DNA of 64,000 bases from Pannonibacter sp. SL95 (lineage in GTDB: Bacteria; Pseudomonadota; Alphaproteobacteria; Rhizobiales; Stappiaceae): contig NZ_JAPPRC010000006.1 of the NCBI RefSeq assembly GCF_026672425.1, positions 434,001 to 498,000 on the forward strand, read 5' to 3'. The notes beneath the pieces were generated by a model. The model was not told where the DNA came from. It worked only from the letters and a program-made list of their open reading frames with translations, and did not search any database. Each line of letters starts with the position of its first letter. The stretch's first letter is position 1. The position numbers and the translations under genes were made by a program. This document shows positions 42,298-50,999 of the stretch, one piece after another.

Positions 42298-44076
42298 ATG
42301 TATCGCGCTCCATTGTCCGAAATTGCCTTCACTCTGAACCACGTTGCGGGTCTGTCCGAATTGCGGGCCTTGCCGGGGATGGAAGACCTCTCTGATGACC
42401 TCGTCGAGGCGATCCTGACCGAGGCAGGGCGCTTCACCGCCGAGGAAATCGCTCCGCTCAACGCCATGTCCGACAAGACCGGGACGCCTTTCAAGGACGG
42501 CAAGGTCACGATCCCGCAAGTCTGGACCGATCTGTATCACAAGTGGATCGAAGGCGGCTGGAACGGGCTCGCTGCTGATCCGGCGCATGGCGGACAGGGA
42601 CTGCCGCTGATGCTCTACATCGCCACACTGGAGATGTGGAATTCGGGTTCCATGGCCTTTGCCATTTGCCCGACGCTGACGGTCGGTGCCATCGAAGCGC
42701 TGGAAAAGCATGCCAGCGAGGAACTGAAGGCCACGTATCTCGAGAAGCTCGTTTCCGGCGAATGGACCGGCACGATGAACCTCACCGAGCCGCAGGCTGG
42801 TTCCGACCTCAACGCCCTGAAGGCGCGTGCGGAGCGCAATCCTGACGGCACTTACCGCATCTTCGGCCAGAAGATCTACATCACCTATGGCGAGCACGAG
42901 ATGACGGACAACATCGTCCATCTCGTTTTGGCCCGCCTGCCGGATGCACCGGCCGGAACGCGCGGCATCTCGCTGTTCCTGGTGCCGAAATTCCTGGTCA
43001 ATCCGGACGGCAGCCTTGGCGCGCGCAACGACGTGCGCTGCGCAGGCGTTGAACACAAGATGGGCATCCACGGCTCGCCGACCTGCACCATGATCTATGG
43101 TGATGAAGGCGGGGCGACGGGATGGCTGATCGGCGAGGAAAATCGTGGCCTTGCCTGCATGTTCACCATGATGAACAACGCCCGGCTTGCTGTCGGCGTG
43201 CAGGGGCTGGGTGTGTCGGAACGGGCTTATCAGAAGGCCCTGTCCTATGCGCTGGATCGCCGCCAGGGCAAGGCACCGGGTGACACCGGCGAAGGCATGA
43301 GCGCCATTGCCCTGCATCCGGACGTCAAGCGCATGCTGCTCGGCATGCAGGCCCGCACGCAGGTGGCACGGGCGATCTGCTACGCCTGCGCCCACGCCAT
43401 CGACCGCGCGCGCCTTGCCACGACCGCCGAAGACAAGACCTACTGGAGCGACCGGGCCGGTCTGCTGACCCCGATCGCCAAAGCCCTGTCGACCGACTTC
43501 GGCGTTGAAAGCGCGTCGCTCGGCGTGCAGATCCACGGCGGCATGGGCTTCATCGAGGAAACCGGCGCGGCGCAGCACCTGCGCGATGCCCGCATTGCCC
43601 CGATCTACGAAGGCACCAATGGCATTCAGGCCATCGATCTGGTGCAGCGCAAGCTGCCGCTGTCCGGTGGCGCGCATGTGAAGCGCTTCATCGAGGAGCT
43701 TTCGGCCATTGCGTCCTCGGCGAAGGCCCATGCAGACGCTGGCGTCGCAGGCCTGGCCAAGCCGCTGGAGATCGCGATTGCGGACCTCACCGAGGCGACC
43801 GGATGGATGCAGCAGGCACTGGCTGACGGTCGCATTGCCGAGGCGCAGGCCGGTGCAACGCCTTATTTGCGCCTGGCCGGACTGACGCTTGGGGCGGCGT
43901 TGCTTGCCAAGGGCGCTCTGCATCAGGACGTTGATGCAAAGGCAACCGCGCATCGCCGTCTGCTGGCCCGGTTCTTCGCCGAGACGATGCTGACCGAGGT
44001 GGCCGGCCTTGCCCGGGACGTGACCGGCTCGTCCGCCAGCATCCTTGCCTATGACCCGCTGGCCCAGGCGTCCTGA
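42298..44076 (+). CDS. Acyl-CoA dehydrogenase with C-terminal extension
   Basis: A 592-residue flavoenzyme, longer than classical 380-residue acyl-CoA dehydrogenases because of an extra C-terminal domain, as in the FadE/DmdC-like group. Visible motifs: GTMNLTEPQAGSDLNALKA for FAD/substrate binding, GQKIYITYGEHEMT, and IAPIYEGTNGIQAIDL with the base region. It oxidises an acyl-CoA to the enoyl-CoA; chain type is not fixed by sequence. GGGAG precedes the ATG at 42298. It heads an operon with the crotonase gene 20 bp downstream, under the palindrome at 42186. Confidence 0.93.
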   Translation: MYRAPLSEIAFTLNHVAGLSELRALPGMEDLSDDLVEAILTEAGRFTAEEIAPLNAMSDKTGTPFKDGKVTIPQVWTDLYHKWIEGGWNGLAADPAHGGQGLPLMLYIATLEMWNSGSMAFAICPTLTVGAIEALEKHASEELKATYLEKLVSGEWTGTMNLTEPQAGSDLNALKARAERNPDGTYRIFGQKIYITYGEHEMTDNIVHLVLARLPDAPAGTRGISLFLVPKFLVNPDGSLGARNDVRCAGVEHKMGIHGSPTCTMIYGDEGGATGWLIGEENRGLACMFTMMNNARLAVGVQGLGVSERAYQKALSYALDRRQGKAPGDTGEGMSAIALHPDVKRMLLGMQARTQVARAICYACAHAIDRARLATTAEDKTYWSDRAGLLTPIAKALSTDFGVESASLGVQIHGGMGFIEETGAAQHLRDARIAPIYEGTNGIQAIDLVQRKLPLSGGAHVKRFIEELSAIASSAKAHADAGVAGLAKPLEIAIADLTEATGWMQQALADGRIAEAQAGATPYLRLAGLTLGAALLAKGALHQDVDAKATAHRRLLARFFAETMLTEVAGLARDVTGSSASILAYDPLAQAS

Positions 44077-44096
44077 GCGCACAAGGAGTATCCGAG

Positions 44097-44843
44097 ATGA
44101 TCCGCATCCACCGCGACGGCGGCGTCAACGTCCTGCGCTTTGACCGCCCTGAAAAAAAGAACGCCATCACCGGCGACATGTACACGGCGCTGGCCGAGGG
44201 ACTGAAAACTGGCGACAGCGATGGCGACGTGCGCTGCCACCTGATCTGCGGCAGTCCCGGGGCCTTCACTGCGGGCAATGACATCGCCGATTTCTTGCAA
44301 CATGCCGGCAAGGGCGACTTTGCCAAGATGCCGGTGCTGCAGTTTCTCGATGCTCTGGCGCGTGCGCAGAAGCCGCTGGTGGCTGCGGTCGATGGCCTCG
44401 CCATTGGCGTCGGCACGACGTTGCTGTTCCATTGCGACATGGTGTTCGCCAGCTCGCGCACGCTGATCAAGTCCCCGTTTGTGGACCTGGGGCTGGTGCC
44501 GGAGGCCGGTTCGAGCCTGCTGGCTCCGCGCCTTATGGGGCACCAGCGTGCCTTCGAGCTGCTTTGCCTTGGCGAAGGCTTCAGCGCAGAGGCGGCGCAG
44601 GCAGCAGGTCTCGTCAATCACGTGGTGCCGGAGGAGCAGCTGGAAGCACGCGCGCTTGCAACGGCGCATGCCATCGCATCCAAGCCGGTCGAGGCCATGC
44701 GGCTGTCGCGCGATCTGCTGCGCGGCGATCGCACTGACCTGCTGCAGTGGATGGATGAAGAGGCCAAGCTCTTTGCGGCCCGGCTGTCCTCTGCCGAGGC
44801 GATGGCTGCCTTCACGGCCTTCATGTCGAAGGGCAAGGCCTGA
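44097..44843 (+). CDS. Enoyl-CoA hydratase/isomerase
   Basis: A 248-residue crotonase. The oxyanion-hole segments are visible: PGAFTAGNDIADFL and LVAAVDGLAIGVGTTLLFHCD. The usual catalytic Glu of hydratases is represented in VDLGLVPEAGSSLLAPRL. It would act on the product of the upstream dehydrogenase in beta-oxidation; isomerase activity is equally possible. Spacing of 20 bp and shared orientation support co-transcription. Confidence 0.92.
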   Translation: MIRIHRDGGVNVLRFDRPEKKNAITGDMYTALAEGLKTGDSDGDVRCHLICGSPGAFTAGNDIADFLQHAGKGDFAKMPVLQFLDALARAQKPLVAAVDGLAIGVGTTLLFHCDMVFASSRTLIKSPFVDLGLVPEAGSSLLAPRLMGHQRAFELLCLGEGFSAEAAQAAGLVNHVVPEEQLEARALATAHAIASKPVEAMRLSRDLLRGDRTDLLQWMDEEAKLFAARLSSAEAMAAFTAFMSKGKA

Positions 44844-44880
44844 ATCTGACCTGATCTGGTTTGCCCTGATTTGAAAATGG

Positions 44881-44913
44881 AAAAGCCTGTCACGGCAACT
44901 GCCGCGACAGGCT
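44881..44913 (-). terminator. Terminator between enoyl-CoA hydratase and DnaJ-like gene
   Basis: On the minus strand AGCCTGTCGCGGCA and TGCCGTGACAGGCT form a 14-bp stem followed by TTTTCC. It lies just after the DnaJ-like stop (44937, minus) and also after the hydratase stop (44843, plus), so it may serve both. Confidence 0.75.
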
Positions 44914-44936
44914 GATCTGTTTATGGAGCCTCGTGC

Positions 44937-45920
44937 TCAGTCGAATTCCGGACCGCGCGCGGGATAAGGAGTGATCTCGCGCCAGGCCTTCATCAGGGTG
45001 TCGAGCTCGTCGTCCCCATGTGGCGGCAGCACGATGTCGAGGCGCACGAGCAGATCGCCATGGCCGCCTGTTTTGGTTGGCAGGCCTTTGCCCTTCAACC
45101 GCATGATCTTGCCACCGCTGGATCCTGCCGGGATCGTCAGGTTCACTGCGCCGTCCAGCGTCGGAGTCCGCACCTTGGCTCCCAATACCGCTTCATAGAG
45201 CGTCAGCGGCAGGTTCAGATGCAGATCCGAGCCCTTGACCTCGAACAGCTTGTGCGGGCGGAACCGGATTTCAACCACCACGTCGCCGGCCGGGCCGCCG
45301 TTCAGTCCGGGGTGTCCCTGTCCGCGCAGGCGAATCTTGTCGCCTTCCTCGGTTCCGGCCGGGATCTTCATGTCGACGGTCTTGCCGGAAGGCAACGTGA
45401 CGCGCGCCTTGCCATCGCGGGCCAGCTCTTCAAGCGTCACCTGCAGCAGCACATCCACCGATTTGCCGCCCTGCGGCATCGACGAGCGGCCTGCGCCAGC
45501 CCCGGCACTTCCGGACGGTCCGCCCCCCCGGCGCGCACCAAAGCCGCCGAGAATATCGTTCAGGATGTCGTCGAAGCCGCCACCACCGCTCGCGCCGCCC
45601 GCCGGTCCACCCGAGGCGCGGAACCCGCGCGTGGCGCCGGCGTCACGGAAGGGGTCGAAGTCCGAAAAGCCTTCGAATCCATGCGCCTGGAACTTCGGCT
45701 TGCCTTCGGCATCGATCTCGCCACGGTCAAACTTCTGCCGCTTGTCCTTGTCGCCTATGATCTCATAGGCCTGATTGATTTCGGAAAACCGGGACTGAGC
45801 CTCCGGATTGTTGGCGTTCTGATCCGGATGGTACTGTTTGGCGAGCTTGCGGAAGGCTCGCTTGATGTCCTGTTCGGTCGCGGACTTGGGTACGCCAAGC
45901 ACGGAGTAGGGATCACGCAT
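44937..45920 (-). CDS. DnaJ-class co-chaperone without zinc finger (CbpA-like)
   Basis: A 327-residue protein. It has an N-terminal J domain (residues 1-65) with the HPD motif (LAKQYHPDQNANNPEAQSRF), a Gly-rich linker (FDDILNDILGGFGARRGG) and a DnaJ C-terminal domain (VTLEELARDGKARVTLPSGK). The CXXCXGXG zinc fingers of DnaJ are absent. It would stimulate DnaK ATPase and bind clients. In rhizobia it often lies in a block with fabI, a histidine phosphatase and pdxH; here the block is split. Confidence 0.92.
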   Translation of the reverse strand: MRDPYSVLGVPKSATEQDIKRAFRKLAKQYHPDQNANNPEAQSRFSEINQAYEIIGDKDKRQKFDRGEIDAEGKPKFQAHGFEGFSDFDPFRDAGATRGFRASGGPAGGASGGGGFDDILNDILGGFGARRGGGPSGSAGAGAGRSSMPQGGKSVDVLLQVTLEELARDGKARVTLPSGKTVDMKIPAGTEEGDKIRLRGQGHPGLNGGPAGDVVVEIRFRPHKLFEVKGSDLHLNLPLTLYEAVLGAKVRTPTLDGAVNLTIPAGSSGGKIMRLKGKGLPTKTGGHGDLLVRLDIVLPPHGDDELDTLMKAWREITPYPARGPEFD

Positions 45921-46060
45921 GTTTTTTCCGCTTCTAGGGCAGGCGCGCCGAGGGATCGGCGCAGGCGTCTGCCAGTCATTCTAACGTGTCTGGCATATAT
46001 GATGCGAGACCGAGTTGTGCCAGATCGGGCTTGTCCCGGACTGACTGAAATGACGTTGGG

Positions 46061-46552
46061 TTATCTTGTCGCTTCGGCCAGTGTGATCACGGCCAGCTGC
46101 TGGCGGGCATCGCGACAGGCATTGCCGTCATAGGCCCGTACGCCCTGGATGGTGTTCGCCGTGGTGCGAAACGCGACACAGCCAAGCAGCTCCTTGCCTT
46201 CCTCGGTCAGGGCCGTGATTGTCCCCGAGTTTCCGGTTTGCGGATTGATCCAGGGCACGGAGAGTGCGTTGCCGGGGCCCGCTGCACTGGCCAGAGCCAG
46301 CGCGATCAGTTGGCGGTCGGAACTGTCGATATCGGCAGCGGTCGAAGACTGCGCCGTGCTGTCTGGAGCAGAGGGCGTCGGCACGCTGGTGGTCCCGATC
46401 GAGCCGGTCACATCGGACATGTCCACGACATCGCTGTTGCCCAAGGGGCCACCCATCTGGGCGCAGGCACCAAGATACGCGCCCGCTGACAAAATCGTCG
46501 CAAGCATCCCGAGACGCTTGGAAACCGGTCGCGGATATGGAAGGTTACGCAT
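46061..46552 (-). CDS. RT0821/Lpp0805-family surface lipoprotein
   Basis: A 163-residue protein with a lipobox-like N-terminus ([18 protein letters not shown]). The C-terminal part follows the RT0821/Lpp0805 pattern: [30 protein letters not shown], then [14 protein letters not shown] and [10 protein letters not shown]. It is related to rickettsial 17-kDa surface antigens; it is likely anchored in the outer membrane and its function is unknown. It lies upstream of the DnaJ-like gene and divergent from pdxH. Confidence 0.82.
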   Translation of the reverse strand: MRNLPYPRPVSKRLGMLATILSAGAYLGACAQMGGPLGNSDVVDMSDVTGSIGTTSVPTPSAPDSTAQSSTAADIDSSDRQLIALALASAAGPGNALSVPWINPQTGNSGTITALTEEGKELLGCVAFRTTANTIQGVRAYDGNACRDARQQLAVITLAEATR

Positions 46553-46631
46553 CACCAAGGGCCCTTCTCACCCGGGTCACGCTGCATCGCCGGCGACCGG
46601 GCACCCCACCCAAAACCAGCCGAACGAGCCT

Positions 46632-47270
46632 ATGACCCATAGCCACGACAGTTCCGCAAAAGACTTAACAAACGGTGATTTCACGGAAGTAGCGGAGCCA
46701 TTTGACCTTTTCGCCAAATGGCTTGCCGATGCCGAGCCCAAGGAGATCAACGATCCCAACGCTGTTGCCCTGGCGACGGTGGACCCGGATGGCCTGCCAA
46801 ATGTGCGTATGGTGCTCTTGAAGGGTTTCGATGAGCGCGGCTTCGTCTTCTACACCAATCTGGAGAGCGCCAAGGGACGCGAGCTGATGTCGGCCCGCAA
46901 GGCTGCCCTGTGCTTCCATTGGAAGTCGCTGCGTCGTCAGGTCCGCGTGCGCGGGCTGGTGGATCTGGTGAGCGATCAGGAGGCGGACGAGTACTATCAG
47001 TCGCGCGCCCGGGGCAGCCGGATCGGCGCCTGGGCCTCGAAACAGTCACGCCCGCTCGAAAGCCGTTTTGCGCTCGAGAAGGAAGTTGCCCGCTACACCG
47101 CCAAGTTCGGCCTCGGCGAAATCCCGCGGCCGGAAAACTGGACGGGCCTCAGGATCACGCCCCTGGAGATCGAGTTCTGGCACGACCGTCCCTTCCGTCT
47201 GCACGACCGCGTCCGGTTCACCCGCGCAAGCGGCGAGGCGGCCTGGGACAAGACGCGGCTCTATCCCTGA
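46632..47270 (+). CDS. pdxH: Pyridoxamine 5'-phosphate oxidase
   Basis: A 212-residue FMN enzyme that makes pyridoxal phosphate from pyridoxine or pyridoxamine phosphate. Characteristic stretches: [49 protein letters not shown] and the C-terminal [15 protein letters not shown] followed by WDKTRLYP. The ATG at 46632 gives the family length; the frame open to 46149 overlaps the lipoprotein gene in antisense and is not coding. Confidence 0.96.
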   Translation: MTHSHDSSAKDLTNGDFTEVAEPFDLFAKWLADAEPKEINDPNAVALATVDPDGLPNVRMVLLKGFDERGFVFYTNLESAKGRELMSARKAALCFHWKSLRRQVRVRGLVDLVSDQEADEYYQSRARGSRIGAWASKQSRPLESRFALEKEVARYTAKFGLGEIPRPENWTGLRITPLEIEFWHDRPFRLHDRVRFTRASGEAAWDKTRLYP

Positions 47271-47303
47271 CGGGTCGCAAAAGGCTGCTTTGGGGCCATG
47301 ACC

Positions 47304-48278
47304 TCAGAGCAGCTTCTTCATGCGGAAATAAAGGAAGGTCAGGGCAACCGAGACCACCATCAATCCGAGCGAATAGGGATAGCCATACTCCCACTTCAGC
47401 TCGGGCATGCCCTCGAAGTTCATGCCGTAGATCGACGCGATCAGCGTCGGCGGCATGAAGATCACCGCGAGAACCGAGAAGATCTTGATGATCTGGTTCT
47501 GCTCGAGGTTGACGAGGCCGACGGTCGCATCCAGCAGGAAGCTCAGCTTGGTGTCGAGCGCGTCAGCGTGTTCCTTGATCGACTGGATGTCGCGGCCATA
47601 GGTCTTGCAGGCTGACGTCTGTTCGTCGGTCAGGCCGACACGCGGCGCACGGCTGGCAAGGAACAGGAACAGGCGCAGCAAGCTGGCACAGACATCGTGC
47701 ATGCGTGCCACCTGAAGGCCGATCCGGCCCTGCGTGCGGATGGCCGAACGATAGCTGTCTGCCTTGCGGGTGCTGAGGCCTTCCTCGAACACCTTCACGG
47801 ACATCTTGTCGAAGGCGTCCGAGGCCTCCTCAAGGACATCGGCGCAGCGGTCGATGATGATGTCGAGCATGACAAAGAGAACGCCCGGCCCGTTGCGCGG
47901 GATGGACGGGTCACTCTGGACCTTGCGCGAGCAATTGATGATCGATTGCGGTTCGCCGTAGCGAACCGTGACCAGACGCTTTGCGCTGAGCACGAAGGTA
48001 ACAGACGACAGCTTGGGATCCGGCATGCGCGCCGCCATGGGCAGCAGGGCAGTCATGACAATCGCGCCGGGTTCGTCATAGAGACGCTCGGATGTCTCGA
48101 TGGAGGCGATCTCTTCCCGTGTCGGGATCTCGGCGCCCATGAGGTGCTCTGCGGCGAGCTGTTCCTCGTGGGTCGGATTGAACAAATCAATCCAGACCGC
48201 TGTCATCGGAATGCTGCTTCCGGCAGCAACCTCCGAGCGGGCAAAGCCATTGGTGGTCGGCGTATAGGCGATGATCAT
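47304..48278 (-). CDS. corA: CorA-family magnesium transporter
   Basis: A 324-residue CorA. A long cytoplasmic domain is followed by two C-terminal membrane helices, with the YGMNFEGMPE loop (GMN signature) between them. The first helix begins VLAVIFMPPTLIASI and the protein ends with a basic FRMKKLL tail. It imports Mg2+ (or Co2+/Ni2+) as a pentamer. The ATG at 48278 with GGAG upstream is preferred to the TTG at 48284. Confidence 0.93.
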   Translation of the reverse strand: MIIAYTPTTNGFARSEVAAGSSIPMTAVWIDLFNPTHEEQLAAEHLMGAEIPTREEIASIETSERLYDEPGAIVMTALLPMAARMPDPKLSSVTFVLSAKRLVTVRYGEPQSIINCSRKVQSDPSIPRNGPGVLFVMLDIIIDRCADVLEEASDAFDKMSVKVFEEGLSTRKADSYRSAIRTQGRIGLQVARMHDVCASLLRLFLFLASRAPRVGLTDEQTSACKTYGRDIQSIKEHADALDTKLSFLLDATVGLVNLEQNQIIKIFSVLAVIFMPPTLIASIYGMNFEGMPELKWEYGYPYSLGLMVVSVALTFLYFRMKKLL

Positions 48279-48388
48279 GTCCAAGGTCTCCGCCGGCTGT
48301 CACAACTGGCCGGACCATGGCATGGGAATGGCGCTACGCCAAGCCGAAGTTATTGATTTGTCAGCAAAGTAAACCAGACGACTGGTTT

Positions 48389-48408
48389 TAAAAAGCGCCC
48401 TCCGGCGC
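48389..48408 (-). terminator. Terminator after the 41-aa gene
   Basis: On the minus strand GCGCC-GGAG-GGCGC followed by TTTTTAAAA, about 40 bp after the stop of the 41-residue ORF. A second hairpin, AAACCAG-ACGA-CTGGTTT, overlaps at 48371-48388 and could act in the other direction for corA's 5' side. Confidence 0.6.
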
Positions 48409-48449
48409 AGGCCGCAGCGCAGCCTGACGCCGGGGCACTGGTGAGGCGG

Positions 48450-48575
48450 TTACCGCTTGGCGGTACCGGCTCCCTTCACGCACATGGCGGCCGACACGGC
48501 CTGGATGGCCACCGGCTTGTAATGTTGTGCGAGGTTGGGGGTAGGGGCAGGTTTCTTTTCGGTTGCGCTCGACAT
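48450..48575 (-). CDS. 41-residue putative small protein
   Basis: A short ORF starting MSSATEKKPAPTPNLAQHYK and ending SAAMCVKGAGTAKR. Its LAQHYKPVAIQAVSAA stretch resembles short uncharacterised alphaproteobacterial proteins with an L-x-x-H/R-Y-x-x-x-x-I/G-x-x-A-V-x-A-A pattern. A terminator follows at a sensible distance. The ribosome site is weak, which lowers confidence. Confidence 0.5.
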   Translation of the reverse strand: MSSATEKKPAPTPNLAQHYKPVAIQAVSAAMCVKGAGTAKR

Positions 48576-48960
48576 GAACGAAAATCCGGTGTTGGGGGCG
48601 TTAAACACGAGATCAGGTGCGCTGCGAATACGGCGGCCATATGGCCGAAGCCCCGAAGGCGTGTTCGTTTGCAGCGCAAAATACTGAAAAAGAACACTGA
48701 TCCCTTCGCCATCGGTTAGGGATGACGATAGGTAAACCTTATCCCGAAGCAAAGCCGGCGAAAAGACCGAAGTTGAGCTGCAGACTTGAACTTTGGTGAC
48801 AATCCGGGCGACTTGCGTGACACGGGCAAAGGCATGCAATTCGGCTGCGGCGGTCAAATTTTTGCCGGTGCAGCGCCCGGATCGGGGCTATCCACGGGCT
48901 TGTGCCGTCAGTCAGCCATGTCGCGTCGTGATTCGGCGTGCTGGGCTTGCACAATTGGCC

Positions 48961-48978
48961 TTGTCATGTCTGTGTCAC
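48961..48978 (+). promoter_or_regulatory. Candidate Pho box upstream of the HAD phosphatase
   Basis: TTGTCAT-GTCT-GTGTCAC fits the 7-4-7 PhoB half-site pattern with about 6 of 7 matches on the left and 5-6 on the right. A further GTGT continues the 11-bp periodicity. It lies 144 bp upstream of the HAD hydrolase start, so phosphate control of this phosphatase is plausible. Confidence 0.5.
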
Positions 48979-49122
48979 GTGTCCGGCATCGAGTCGCCGG
49001 CAGCCGATGCCCGCTACCCGGGACCCGACAGCAGGAAGATGTGTCGGGATTGCTCGCGGGAGCAGGGCCCACAAAGACGATGCGGCGCTCCGTGAACCGG
49101 ATCGCCGCCCCGGAGACGGTAC

Positions 49123-49848
49123 ATGAGCGCACGCCCGCAGACGGCGATCAAGGCGATCCTTTTCGACAAGGATGGCACCCTCATCGATTTCCAGCAGACC
49201 TGGTCACCGGCGTTCAGCCGCCTGATCGAAACGATGGCAGGGGGCAACGCCGACCTGAAGCTGGAACTCGCCCGCATCAGTGGATTTGACCTCGAACGGG
49301 GATTGTTCGACCCGAATTCTCCCTTCGTGGCAGGGGCGAACGACACGGTTCTCGACGATTGGGCTCGCATCCTCGGTGTTTCGGATGCCCGCCAGTTGCT
49401 GACCGACATGGAAGCGCATCTGTTCCGCTTCGGTCTGGAAAGCCTTGCTCCGTTCGAAACGCTCGAGCCGACGATCCGCACGCTGCACGCGGCAGGCTAT
49501 GTGCTGGGCATTGCCACCAATGACACCGAGGCGGCCGCCCGTGCGCAAATGCAGGCGCTGGGTCTTTCCGACTGCTTTGCCGCGATCTATGGCTACGATA
49601 GCGGACACGGGCCGAAGCCTGAACCGGGCATGATCCTCGCCTTCAGCCGCGCGACCGGACTTGCGCCGCACGAGATTGCCCTGGTGGGCGACAGCCTCCA
49701 TGACATGCACGCCGGCCGGAACGCTGGTGTGCGGCGGGTTGCGGTCACCACCGGTACTGTCGGCGCTGATGTGCTCGCGCCGCACGCCGATCACGTCTTT
49801 GGCGGCCTCGACGATCTGCTCGACTGGCTCGATGCCATGGGAGCCTGA
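49123..49848 (+). CDS. HAD-superfamily phosphatase (phosphoglycolate-phosphatase-like)
   Basis: A 241-residue HAD hydrolase. Motif I is ILFDKDGTLIDF with nucleophile and acid/base Asp. Motif II is LGIATNDTEAAARAQ. Motif III with Lys is in GHGPKPEPGMILAF. Motif IV is IALVGDSLHDMHAGRNAG. Its cap resembles Gph-type enzymes, but the substrate is not certain. The ATG at 49123 starts MSARPQTAIKA. A candidate Pho box lies upstream. Confidence 0.9.
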   Translation: MSARPQTAIKAILFDKDGTLIDFQQTWSPAFSRLIETMAGGNADLKLELARISGFDLERGLFDPNSPFVAGANDTVLDDWARILGVSDARQLLTDMEAHLFRFGLESLAPFETLEPTIRTLHAAGYVLGIATNDTEAAARAQMQALGLSDCFAAIYGYDSGHGPKPEPGMILAFSRATGLAPHEIALVGDSLHDMHAGRNAGVRRVAVTTGTVGADVLAPHADHVFGGLDDLLDWLDAMGA

Positions 49849-50032
49849 CCTGGCACCTTCGCTCTGGCATTTGCATGTCGTTGCGATAGGGTAGCTGCAT
49901 GCGACTGGATCAGCAGGGGTTTGGCCGGGATCGGTTGAACAGTTCAGGTCTGACCGGTCCAGGTCTGTCAGGGCATCGCCAGCGCGTCCGGGCGAAAGGC
50001 TGAGGCTCTGGCTGCCATCCGGAGAGGTCTGC

Positions 50033-50995
50033 TTGCGCAAGAGATACCCAGTTCGACGGTCTGAGCTTGCCCGGGCCGCCCGCTTCATCGGCGCCCTTGG
50101 GTTACCGACATTGCTGGCGGGTGTGCTGGGGTTCCGCGCAGGTTTGATTGCGGCGCCGGACCTGTCCAACGTGCTTGTCGCCGCTGTTACCCTCGGGCTG
50201 CTTGGAGCGCTGATGAGTTGCCTTGCCCTGATCGCCTGGTGGCGAAAGGGCGGTGTGGGGGTGGCGGATGCTGCGCGCGGGCTGTTCTACGGCCTCTTGA
50301 TGCTTTTGCCTGCCGGTGCGGTGCTGGCAGCTTCAACCGCCTTTCCACCCTTGACCAGTGTCAGCACGGATCTGCGTGACCCTCCCGAGCCGTTGCGCGG
50401 GGATGCGGCGGTCCAGCCAACCGGCCCTGCAGGCGATATCGAGTTGCTGCAACGCAGCGCCTATCCCGATATCGTTTCTCGGCGTTTTCGCATTACTCCG
50501 TCAGACCTTCACACCGCTGTCCTGCGCGTCGTCGAGAAGGAGCAATGGTCGCTGAAGGCAGAACTTGCGCCGGATATGCGCGACGCGCCGACGCTCGTTG
50601 AAGTGACCACGCGTCTCCCAGTCATTGCGCTTGCCAATGACCTGACGATCCGCATTCGCCCCGATCGCACGGGGGCCTTGCTTGATGTGCGCGCGAGCAG
50701 CGCCCTTCCCGGACACGACCTTGGGCTCAACGCCTGGCGGATCCGTGGCTTCTACCGTGCGCTCGACGACACCCTGACCGAGGCCTATGGCGATATCGCC
50801 AAGCTGACGGTCACGCCGGAAGAGGCTGCTGCCACCGTTGTCGAGGAATTGCCCCTCCTCAGTCAGTCGCCGCAGGCGGCCGACAACACCGCTGTTCCGC
50901 TTCCATCCATGAAACCGTCCAGCAAGCCGGCCGTGCCGGGTCCTGTCCCTGCAGAACTGGACGAAATCTACGAAGACGAGACGCCGCAAGGCTAA
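50033..50995 (+). CDS. DUF1499 membrane protein
   Basis: A 320-residue protein. Residues 1-100 contain about three membrane helices (TLLAGVLGFRAGLIA, LVAAVTLGLLGALMSCLAL, LLMLLPAGAVLAASTAF). The rest is the DUF1499 domain: SVSTDLRDPP, NDLTIRIRPDRTGALLDVRA, PGHDLGLNAWRIRGFYRAL. The tail is Pro-rich and acidic. The start is a TTG at 50033 with GGAGAGG 5 nt upstream; no ATG lies nearby. Function unknown. Confidence 0.82.
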   Translation: MRKRYPVRRSELARAARFIGALGLPTLLAGVLGFRAGLIAAPDLSNVLVAAVTLGLLGALMSCLALIAWWRKGGVGVADAARGLFYGLLMLLPAGAVLAASTAFPPLTSVSTDLRDPPEPLRGDAAVQPTGPAGDIELLQRSAYPDIVSRRFRITPSDLHTAVLRVVEKEQWSLKAELAPDMRDAPTLVEVTTRLPVIALANDLTIRIRPDRTGALLDVRASSALPGHDLGLNAWRIRGFYRALDDTLTEAYGDIAKLTVTPEEAAATVVEELPLLSQSPQAADNTAVPLPSMKPSSKPAVPGPVPAELDEIYEDETPQG

Positions 50996-50999
50996 GGTT

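Larger units (their letters stand above)
48279..49122. other. Long intergenic region with one small gene and a Pho-box-like site
   Basis: An 844-bp gap between corA (-) and the HAD phosphatase (+). It holds a terminator at 48389-48408, the likely 41-residue gene at 48450-48575 and a Pho-box-like site at 48961-48978. The longer minus-strand frame up to 48857 upstream of the small gene has no family sequence and is not annotated. Confidence 0.6.

Noticed and set aside
42133-44082. Very long minus-strand frame (649 codons) opposite the acyl-CoA dehydrogenase
   Set aside because: It is the antisense shadow of a clear acyl-CoA dehydrogenase; high GC at third positions keeps the opposite frame open.
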